Below are positions 42,965 through 50,299 of a stretch of 64,000 nucleotides of DNA, piece by piece. The DNA comes from Culturomica massiliensis (lineage in GTDB: Bacteria; Bacteroidota; Bacteroidia; Bacteroidales; Marinifilaceae). The stretch is from NCBI RefSeq assembly GCF_900091655.1, contig NZ_LT594621.1:62001-126000 (forward strand). Reading direction: 5' to 3'. The notes beneath the pieces are model-generated. The model ran no database searches. It was not told the DNA's origin and saw only the letters and a program-made list of their open reading frames with translations. How positions within the stretch are numbered: position 1 is the first letter of the stretch; the number at the start of each line of letters is the position of its first letter. The position numbers and the translations under genes are program-made.

Positions 42965-43570
42965 TTATTTTTTACCGTAAAGCACAGGGTTTAAGCTCGG
43001 ATCGTTATACATTTTCATCTGTTTGTAGACTTTCATGTATTTGCGCCCGGCTTCAATATCCTCTAGCAGTTGCTCGATAGCCGTGGAAAGGTCTTTTTGT
43101 TGTTCCAGCAAGATATTCAGTTTTGTCTGGCATTGTGCGTGATGTTCCGGGGTGGTGTCGGTACGGTCGACCTCCTGTTGCATGTGGTAGATTTTTAATG
43201 CCAGGATCGATAAGCGGTCGATAGCCCAAGCCGGACTTTCCGTATTGATAACGGCGTTCGGTAATACCTTTACTTCCTTGTATTTATCGAGAAAATAACT
43301 GTCGATTAATTCTACCAGATCAGTACGGTCCTGGTTGGATTTGTCGATTCGTCTTTTGAGTACCAAAGCTTCTGCCGGATCGATGTTCGGGTCGCGGATG
43401 ATATCTTCGAAATGCCATTGTACCGTGTCAATCCAATTTTTCAAATACAGGTAATATTCGATGGTTTTCAATGGATAGGGGTTTTCTATCGGAGTATCGA
43501 CGTTGTCGGTCAGATGATATTTATTGATAGACTCGTTGAAAATCTTATTGCACAATGTTGTAAATGTCAT
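42965..43570 (-). CDS. DUF4254 protein
   Basis: A 201-residue, mostly helical cytoplasmic protein matching the Bacteroidetes family DUF4254 by its pattern (FNESINKYHLTDN, LYLKNWIDTVQWHFEDIIRDPNID, LKRRIDKSNQDRTDLVELID). No catalytic motif is visible and the family has no established function. It lies 2 bases upstream of the GT9 gene, a pairing seen in other Bacteroidetes, so a role in LPS-core assembly is inferred. Confidence 0.82.
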   Translation of the reverse strand: MTFTTLCNKIFNESINKYHLTDNVDTPIENPYPLKTIEYYLYLKNWIDTVQWHFEDIIRDPNIDPAEALVLKRRIDKSNQDRTDLVELIDSYFLDKYKEVKVLPNAVINTESPAWAIDRLSILALKIYHMQQEVDRTDTTPEHHAQCQTKLNILLEQQKDLSTAIEQLLEDIEAGRKYMKVYKQMKMYNDPSLNPVLYGKK

Positions 43571-43646
43571 GATCGGATTTTATAATGTAAGTTAATATTT
43601 TTTAGTGTAACAAAGCTAGGGAAAATATTCGGAAGAAACAAAATTA

Positions 43647-43675
43647 CAACCGCAGGGCGGCCGGCTCTGCGGTTG
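43647..43675 (-). terminator. Terminator after the second TagB/F-like gene
   Basis: CAACCGCAG (43647-43655) pairs with CTGCGGTTG (43667-43675); on the minus strand it is followed by TAATTTTGTTTC. It separates the aminotransferase-nucleotidyltransferase-TagB group from the DUF4254-GT9 pair. Confidence 0.75.
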
Positions 43676-43688
43676 CAGTATAGGGTAA

Positions 43689-44744
43689 CTATTTATGCTT
43701 TTGGATTTTCCCGAATCGTTTAATACTGGTGTATACTCTCCATAGATTCAATTTGCGGTGTGTCGGAACACCGTGTCGCACAATATAGTCCTGGGCTGCT
43801 GCCAGCATACGTTCTCCGACTTTACCGTCTAAATAAGGATCGTAATTGTCGATGATCCATTTCCTTTTCTGTCTGTATTCTTCGTCTTGTAATGCACTTT
43901 CGTAAGCTTCACATAATTGTTCCGGTTGCCGGATATCGATCCAGTAAATGTCTTTGGCGACATTTTTGTATGTGATCACCGGTTTATCGAGCAGGAGAAA
44001 TTCATATACGGTAGAAGAGGTATCGCTGATCATCAGATCGGCCATCAACTGGTATTTCGTTATATTGTGGTCGTCGATCCAGAGGATGTCTTTTTCGGTA
44101 GCTGCCAGTTGCTTGTATTCTTCCATCCATTCTGCTTTTGTCAACGGATGGAATTTCATAAGCAGGAGTATGTTTTTTTCTTTTACCAATTGCTTCAGGC
44201 TTTCCTTGATAAAAGGAAGGGAGGTCAAAGAAGGAGAAAAAGTCGGAGCATAGAGAACCAGCTTTTCTTTTCGGTGTTCCTGAAGTAAGGCTTGTTTTTC
44301 GGCATCGAAAGTGTGCAGATTGGCATAGATCCAATCCTGACGGGGCCAACCCGTTTCGGTTACTTCAAAATCTTTGTATTTGGCTGCTAGTGCTTTAAAA
44401 CCTTGTGTGAAAAATGGTCCTTGTGTGAAATAAGTGTCGAAGTATCTCCGGATGACCCAATGATCTTTTTTTTCTGCGGCATATCCGTGAAAGACCTGAA
44501 TTTTCACTCCGGGTAAATAGTAGGGTACGATATTACCGGGAACGAAAATAGCTTCCGGTGAATAATCGTATATCTCCTGTATGGAATTTGTCCATTTTAC
44601 TTCGTTTTTCAGCGGAAATTCCGGTATGTTTTTAGCGTGTACATACCAGAATATATCCTGATTTCCGTTTTTTAGGGCGGCATCCTGAATCGGCGTCAGG
44701 ATGCTGATCGCATATTTGTTTTCGCAAAATAGTACGATGCGCAT
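43689..44744 (-). CDS. Second CDP-alcohol phosphotransferase family protein (TagB/F-like)
   Basis: A 351-residue enzyme of the CDP-glycerol glycerophosphotransferase superfamily. Motifs: QVFHGYAAEKKDHW (about residues 82-95, the HG motif), LLMKFHPLTKAEW (about residues 196-208) and LMISDTSSTVYEFLLLDKPVITY (about residues 236-258). It is clearly diverged from the TagF-like protein at 31777. The two genes just upstream in the same operon are a LicC-like nucleotidyltransferase (gap 11 bases) and a HisC-like aminotransferase, so its donor is probably a CDP-activated amino-alcohol phosphate. The acceptor is unknown. Confidence 0.83.
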   Translation of the reverse strand: MRIVLFCENKYAISILTPIQDAALKNGNQDIFWYVHAKNIPEFPLKNEVKWTNSIQEIYDYSPEAIFVPGNIVPYYLPGVKIQVFHGYAAEKKDHWVIRRYFDTYFTQGPFFTQGFKALAAKYKDFEVTETGWPRQDWIYANLHTFDAEKQALLQEHRKEKLVLYAPTFSPSLTSLPFIKESLKQLVKEKNILLLMKFHPLTKAEWMEEYKQLAATEKDILWIDDHNITKYQLMADLMISDTSSTVYEFLLLDKPVITYKNVAKDIYWIDIRQPEQLCEAYESALQDEEYRQKRKWIIDNYDPYLDGKVGERMLAAAQDYIVRHGVPTHRKLNLWRVYTSIKRFGKIQKHK

Positions 44745-44755
44745 AATCCATTTAT

Positions 44756-45487
44756 TTATAATAATTGAGCCGGAATTCTGTCCGTTGCTGCTTTAAAATC
44801 TTCAACCGTATCCAATTCGATGGAGAACAGACCTTCGGTAGAGACGATACCGAAGGTTTTACCCTGTGGAATCAGCCGTTCGAAAGCTGCCTCATAGAAA
44901 ATATTGTCGAGATTTTCGCGTAGGATCATTTGATCCAATTCCCGGTATAATGCTGCAATGTAATCAGCCGACATTTTTTCTATCCCGATGGATTCACCGA
45001 TGGCTTGTTCTATGGAACAGGTTTTGCTGATTTCCCTGACCCGGTTATGCCCGTCGGGAATGACTTTGATTTCTTCCTCTCCCAGGGGATGTACGGCCAA
45101 AGCCAGACAATTTTTGTCAGGAGAATCCAGCAGGGCTTTTACAAGTGCCGGATCGAACAGAATATCGCTGTCGAGCAAGAGTACTTCATGGGTCAGTACT
45201 CTTTCTTTAGCCAGCCATAAGGAATAAATATTGTTGGTCGAAGCATATTTCTCATTGTAGATAAATTCCACTTTTATTTCCGGGAATTTCTCTTTTACGA
45301 AGGATATGATTTGTTCCTGTAAATATCCGGTGACAATTACAATCTCCCGGATGCCATTAACGGTTAAACCGGTTATCGCTCTTTCCAACAAGCATTTGTT
45401 GCCGATCTCCAACAAACATTTGGGTTTGTGATCGGTCAACGGGCGTAGTCTGGAGGCGATGCCGGCGGCTAGGATTACAGCTTTCAT
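44756..45487 (-). CDS. LicC-like sugar/alcohol-phosphate nucleotidyltransferase
   Basis: A 243-residue cytoplasmic nucleotidyltransferase. The ATG at 45487 overlaps the stop of the aminotransferase gene by one base (TGATG), so this start is preferred over the upstream in-frame one. Motifs: ILAAGIASRLRPLTDHKPKCLL (binding NTP phosphates), VIVTGYLQEQI, NNIYSLWLA and LLDSDILFDPALV (metal Asp). This pattern is that of phosphocholine cytidylyltransferase LicC and of similar enzymes making CDP-activated small amino-compounds. Preceded by an aminotransferase and followed by a CDP-alcohol transferase, it probably activates an amino-alcohol phosphate. Confidence 0.8.
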   Translation of the reverse strand: MKAVILAAGIASRLRPLTDHKPKCLLEIGNKCLLERAITGLTVNGIREIVIVTGYLQEQIISFVKEKFPEIKVEFIYNEKYASTNNIYSLWLAKERVLTHEVLLLDSDILFDPALVKALLDSPDKNCLALAVHPLGEEEIKVIPDGHNRVREISKTCSIEQAIGESIGIEKMSADYIAALYRELDQMILRENLDNIFYEAAFERLIPQGKTFGIVSTEGLFSIELDTVEDFKAATDRIPAQLL

Positions 45488-46533
45488 CAACAAACGACTT
45501 CTTTTATGGTTTCGATTACCTGACAATTCTGATGATGGGTACCCAATGTAATCCGCATGTGGGTATTTATGTCCGCTTCGTTCATAAATTTAATCAGATA
45601 TCCTTTGGCTTTAAAAGCTGCCTGTAGTTTTTCCTTCAGTTCTATCGGATATTTTACCAGCATGAAATTAGCATTGGATTCGTAGACTTTGAAACCTTCC
45701 AGAGGTTGTAATTCATCGATATACATCTGACGGTCTTCTGCCATTTGATCGGCTACACGTTGATAATAATCGGTTGCTTTCAATACTGCGATTCCCAACT
45801 CTTCAGACAGGCGATTGTATCCTAGGTATTTTGTACTGTAATTTAAAAAGCGGGTGAGGGAAGTGCCCATAAATGCGAATCCGAGCCGCAATCCGGGAAG
45901 CCCGTAGAATTTGGATAAGGTGCGGACAATCAGTAGATTCGGAAATTTTTCCAGCAAAGGTTTGATATAACTTGTGTCCTGGTTGGCAAATGATGCGTAA
46001 GCTTCGTCGATGACAACAGCAGTAGCCGGATCGATAAATGAAAGTACCTTGTCTAACTCCTCAGCCGTCAGGGAGTTGCCGGTCGGGTTGTTGGGAGAAG
46101 CGATAAGAACCATTTCAGGCTTTTCCCGTTCGACCGCTTCCTGCATGGCTTTAAAATCGTATTTGAAAGTATTGCCTTCTTCGTACAGAGGATAAAGTAC
46201 ACTTCTTCCTTCGACTTCATCTGCAATGGATTTGTAATACCACCAGGAGAATTTCGGTATCAATAAGGTTTTTTGCTTTTCCTTACCTGCCAAAAAACAA
46301 TGTACAACTTGCTTTAAAATATCTTCTCCACCGTATCCGAGGATGATTTGTTTTTCAGGTATATCATAGACCTGGGATAAATAATCGGATAGGATACTTT
46401 TTTTACCTTCGTCGTAAATACGGGTGTAAAAGCATAATTTATTCGGGTCGAAATTCTTTAAAACTTCCCCTACTTCCGGAGCCGGTCCGTAATTATATTC
46501 ATTTCGGTCGAGATAGATTGTTTTTTTATCCAT
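45487..46533 (-). CDS. HisC-like PLP aminotransferase
   Basis: A 348-residue class I/II aminotransferase. The ATG at 46533 (MDKKTIYLDRNEYNYGP) is chosen over a GTG ten codons upstream. The PLP-site residues are present: SPNNPTGN (Asn), VVIDEAYASF (Asp and Tyr), the Schiff-base Lys in RTLSKFYGLPGLRLGF (about residue 210) and a C-terminal MRITLG Arg. It resembles histidinol-phosphate aminotransferase and threonine-phosphate decarboxylase, but no histidine or cobalamin gene is near. In Campylobacter capsule clusters, HisC-like enzymes make serinol phosphate or ethanolamine phosphate. The linked LicC-like and TagB-like genes suggest a comparable role. Confidence 0.82.
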   Translation of the reverse strand: MDKKTIYLDRNEYNYGPAPEVGEVLKNFDPNKLCFYTRIYDEGKKSILSDYLSQVYDIPEKQIILGYGGEDILKQVVHCFLAGKEKQKTLLIPKFSWWYYKSIADEVEGRSVLYPLYEEGNTFKYDFKAMQEAVEREKPEMVLIASPNNPTGNSLTAEELDKVLSFIDPATAVVIDEAYASFANQDTSYIKPLLEKFPNLLIVRTLSKFYGLPGLRLGFAFMGTSLTRFLNYSTKYLGYNRLSEELGIAVLKATDYYQRVADQMAEDRQMYIDELQPLEGFKVYESNANFMLVKYPIELKEKLQAAFKAKGYLIKFMNEADINTHMRITLGTHHQNCQVIETIKEVVC

Positions 46534-46680
46534 GTTGTAAGTATTAATCCATGTTAAACACACTATAATTTTGTTAGTGTCAGAATAAATATGGACAAAG
46601 GTATATGATAAAATTCAATTTAAGGAATAAAAAAGAGCAAAAATGCCTTGCCTATGAGGGAGGAATTGTTTTGAATATAT

Positions 46681-46688
46681 TACTTTTG
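46681..46688 (+). promoter_or_regulatory. Putative -7 element for folA
   Basis: TACTTTTG fits TAnnTTTG exactly, 24 bases before the folA ATG. A suitable -33 is not clear. Confidence 0.5.
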
Positions 46689-46711
46689 TTGCGGAACATA
46701 AATAAGAGTCT

Positions 46712-47197
46712 ATGATTTTATCGATTATTGTGGCTGCGGCTGAGAATAATGTTATCGGAAGAGATAACGGACTGATATGGCATTTGTCTGCTGATTTGAA
46801 GCGTTTTAAGGCTTTGACAACCGGACATTCGATTGTCATGGGGAGGAAGACTTTTGAGTCCATCGGGAAGGCTTTACCGAATCGGAGGAATATTGTTGTC
46901 AGCCGGAATGCGGCCTTCCGGGCGGAAGGTGTTGAGATGGCCGGAAGTATCGGAGAAGCTTTGGAAAAGGTGAAAGAAGAAGACGAGGTATTTGTCATCG
47001 GAGGGGCGACACTCTATCATGCATTGTGGGATCGGGCAGACCGCCTGTATCTGACCCGTGTGCATACCGAAGCCGTAGGTGATGTCGATATACCCGCTAT
47101 TGATCCCGGACAATGGCATATCCTTTCGCAGGAAAATTTCGAAGCGGATGAAAAAAATGAATTTGCTTATTCTTTTATCAATTACAGTAGAATATAA
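46712..47197 (+). CDS. folA: Dihydrofolate reductase
   Basis: A 161-residue cytoplasmic enzyme reducing dihydrofolate to tetrahydrofolate with NADPH. Motifs: MILSIIVAAAENNVIGRDNGLIWHLSADL (with the substrate-binding Trp and active-site Asp at the end), VMGRKTFESIG (NADPH), RRNIVVSRN and VFVIGGATLYHAL. Length is standard chromosomal type. It reconstitutes the thymidylate cycle with thyA, from which it is separated by the glycan island. The tandem array begins 9 bases after its stop. Confidence 0.96.
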   Translation: MILSIIVAAAENNVIGRDNGLIWHLSADLKRFKALTTGHSIVMGRKTFESIGKALPNRRNIVVSRNAAFRAEGVEMAGSIGEALEKVKEEDEVFVIGGATLYHALWDRADRLYLTRVHTEAVGDVDIPAIDPGQWHILSQENFEADEKNEFAYSFINYSRI

Positions 47198-47205
47198 TTC
47201 CGGAT

Positions 47206-48530
47206 TTACACACTGGGACGGACTTATTGTGTAATTTACGATTTACGATTTTTGATTTACGATTGGGGTGAATGCTGATATGTAGAAGGGTTTAGAAGAG
47301 GTTGTTTATGATTTTAAATTTTAGATTTTAGATTTTAAATTGAAAAATAGGTAGGGAGAAAATTACACACTGGGACGGACTTATTGTGTAATTTACGATT
47401 TACGATTTTTGATTTACGATTGGGGAGATTGGTGATTCGTAGAAGGGTTTAGAAGAGGTTGTTTATGATTTTAAATTTTAGATTTTAGATTTTAAATTGA
47501 AAAACAGGTAGGGAGAAAATTACACACTGGGACGGATTTATTGTGTAATTTACGATTTTTGATTTTTGATTTACGATTGGGGTGAATGCTGATATGTAGA
47601 AGGGGTTAGAAGAGGTGGTTTATGATTTTAGATTTTAGATTTTAAATTGAGAAACAGGGAGGGAGAAAATTACACACTGGGACGGACTTATTGTGTAATT
47701 TACGATTTTTGATTTTTGATTTACGATTGGAGTGAATGCTGATATGTAGAAGGGTTTTGGAAGAGGTGGTTTATGATTTTAGATTTTAGATTTTAAATTG
47801 AAAAATAGGTAGGGAGAAAATTACACACTGGGACGGACTCATTGTGTAATTTACGATTTACGATTTTTGATTTACGATTGGGGTGAATGCTGATATGTAG
47901 AAGGGTTTAGAAGAGGTGGTTTATGATTTTAAATTTTAGATTTTAGATTTTAAATTGAGAAATGGGTGTTGAGAAAATTACACACTGGGACGGACTCATT
48001 GTGTAATTTACGATTTACGATTTTTGATTTACGATTGGGGAGATTTTTGATTTGTAGAAGGGTTTAGAAGAGGTGATTTATGATTTTAAATTTTAGATTT
48101 TAGATTTTAAATTGAGAAACAGGTAGGGAGAAAATTACACACTGGGACGGACTTATTGTGTAATTTACGATTTACGATTTTTGATTTACGATTGAGGTGA
48201 ATGCTCATTCGTAGAAGGGTTTAGAAGAGGTGGTTTATGATTTTAAATTTTAGATTTTAGATTTTAAATTGAAAAACAGGTAGGGAGAAAATTACACACC
48301 GGGACGGACTTATTGTGTAATTTACGATTTTTGATTTTAGATTTACGATTGAGGTGAATGCTCATTCGTAGAAGGGTTTAGAAGAGGTGGTTTATGATTT
48401 TAGATTTTAGATTTTAAATTGAAAAACAGGGAGGGAGAAAATTACATACCGGGACGGACTTATTGTGTAATTTACGATTTATGATTTTTGATTTACGATT
48501 GGGGTGAATGCTGATTTGTAGGGGGTAGAA
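47206..48530. repeat. Nine-copy tandem array of 150/157-bp units
   Basis: Units start at 47206, 47363, 47520, 47670, 47821, 47979, 48135, 48292 and 48442. Spacings are about 157 (five or six) or 150 (three); the short form lacks one 7-base TTTTAAA-type step. Each unit has a perfect 10-bp inverted repeat (AAATTACACA with TGTGTAATTT, 15-base loop), then a TTTACGATT-rich stretch, then a GTAGAAGGGTTTAGAAGAGG segment, then a TTTTAGATTTTAGATTTTAA stretch. No open frame runs through it. Last copies diverge (ACATACC). It fills the 1.5-kb gap between folA and the Wzi-like gene. Confidence 0.93.
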
Positions 48531-48695
48531 TCCGGTGTGAATCGAGGATTGTGTATCAGGGGGATTTGGGGTGTAATTTTGTGCGTTTGGCTGACCGGTT
48601 TAAATAATAATTATCGACAAATCAAATTTCGGTCTGAAATTTGCTGGTAAAGCCGGTGTTTTGTATGTGATTGATTTTTGACTTAATTGAATGAT

Positions 48696-50126
48696 ATGAA
48701 AATAATACTGTCAATATTCTTTTGGGGAATCGTATCTACGGTTGTATGGGCTCAGGACAGAACGGTTGATTATTCAGCTTCATTGTCGGGCTTTGTCTCT
48801 ACAAAAGATAATTTGCCATTCTGGGCTGTTTCTAACCGTTACGGCCTGATGCCGGACGGACGGGGAGGATTGCTCGAGGTCGGGGTATTTTCTGACTTTA
48901 CGGACAAGCATAAAATCAATTTCGCCTATGGCGTCTCGGGAGCGGGGTTTCTGTCTGATTTCGACAATAATATTCTGTTGGATCAATTGTATATCAGCGG
49001 ACGCTGGCGTAATTTGCGGCTTGATTTGGGGATGATTCACCGGGACACCGAATATGAGGGTATTTCTTCTACGAACGGGGATATGATATGGTCGAATAAT
49101 TCGCGGACATTGCCGGGGTATAATCTGCGTTCTGATTATATCGCTATTCCCTGGACGAATAAGGTGCTTTCTTTTAAATTCAATTGGGCCGACTATATGA
49201 TGATTGACGACCGTTATGTAGAAGATACACGTTTGCATAATAAATCGGTTTTCTTAAAGATAAAGCCGGCACGCCGCTGGGAGATTATAGTCGGGTTGGA
49301 GCATTGGGTACAGTGGGGCGGTACATCTCCGACTTTGGGAAAACAGCCTTCTTCCTTTAAGGATTATCTGCGTATCGTATGTGGTAAGGAGGGAGGGGAA
49401 GGCGCTTCGACTAGCGATGTTATTAATGCACTGGGAAATCATCTGGGGCGAGAGCATTTGCGAATTAATTATCTGGCCGATAATTATACGCTTACTTTTT
49501 ATCATGATATACCGTTCGAAGACGCTTCCGGTACTGATTTCCGCTCATTCCCCGACGGAACGTACAGTTTTTATTACGGAGCTCACAACAAGAATCAATG
49601 GGTGAGTGATGTGATTTATGAGTTTTACTACACTAAATATCAATCCGGGCGTTACCACGACCGTCCGATAAATCCCGACCGTCCGGAAGATGGGAAAAAG
49701 GTATTGGGAGGCAATGACAATTATTTCAATAACGGAGAATACAGGAGTGGTTGGACGTATTATGGGCGAACCATAGGAACTCCGCTTATGACACCGTTGG
49801 CTCCCAATGTGCATGGCATAACGATGGGAATTTATAATAACCGGATTATCGGACATCATCTCGGATTAAAAGGATATGCTTTTCAGCGAATTCCTTATAA
49901 AGCGATGCTGACTTATACTTTAAATTACGGGACGTACGGAAAGCCGTTACCTGATCTTCCCGTAAAGCAATTTTCTTTCGGGTTGGAGGCCGGTATTCCC
50001 GATCTCCGGCATATTCCTTTTCATATTGATTTAGGTGTTTATGGGGATTTCGGGCGTCTGCTTACCGATAATTTCGGTGTAACGGTAAAGCTTACCCGTA
50101 AAGCAGTGCTTTGGTCGAAGAAATAG
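48696..50126 (+). CDS. Capsule-assembly Wzi-family outer-membrane protein
   Basis: A 476-residue barrel protein. The ATG at 48696 starts a signal peptide (MKIILSIFFWGIVSTVVWAQ); the longer frame needs a TTG at 48687. The mature part fits the Wzi family by LPFWAVSNRYGLMPDGRGG near residue 42, repeated barrel strands with central Asp/Trp-rich turns (NWADYMMIDDRYVED, LEHWVQWGGTSP) and NLRLDLGMIHRDTEYEG. Wzi in Enterobacteria attaches capsule to the cell surface. In Bacteroidales these proteins are often not near capsule genes; here it follows the glycan island and the repeat array, so attachment of a surface polymer is possible but unproven. Confidence 0.82.
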   Translation: MKIILSIFFWGIVSTVVWAQDRTVDYSASLSGFVSTKDNLPFWAVSNRYGLMPDGRGGLLEVGVFSDFTDKHKINFAYGVSGAGFLSDFDNNILLDQLYISGRWRNLRLDLGMIHRDTEYEGISSTNGDMIWSNNSRTLPGYNLRSDYIAIPWTNKVLSFKFNWADYMMIDDRYVEDTRLHNKSVFLKIKPARRWEIIVGLEHWVQWGGTSPTLGKQPSSFKDYLRIVCGKEGGEGASTSDVINALGNHLGREHLRINYLADNYTLTFYHDIPFEDASGTDFRSFPDGTYSFYYGAHNKNQWVSDVIYEFYYTKYQSGRYHDRPINPDRPEDGKKVLGGNDNYFNNGEYRSGWTYYGRTIGTPLMTPLAPNVHGITMGIYNNRIIGHHLGLKGYAFQRIPYKAMLTYTLNYGTYGKPLPDLPVKQFSFGLEAGIPDLRHIPFHIDLGVYGDFGRLLTDNFGVTVKLTRKAVLWSKK

Positions 50127-50299
50127 TGTTTTATTGTAAAAAAGTTTGATGTTTATTTTTCATTCCGTCTTTACGGAGGTTTTCTATTTTAAATTAACAT
50201 TTTTATCAGGTTCCCTATCCTGAATCTATCTGCGAAATCTCCGATCCGGGATTCAATCCTGGATCGTAATTAAAAATTAATCTGTGGGTCTGACAAAAT

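Noticed and set aside
45487..46533. HisC-like gene as part of histidine or cobalamin synthesis
   Set aside because: No his or cob gene is near and it overlaps a LicC-like nucleotidyltransferase gene, so a glycan precursor role fits better.
47206..48530. The array as a CRISPR locus
   Set aside because: Units are 150-157 bases and similar along their whole length, with no unique spacers, and no cas genes are in the window.
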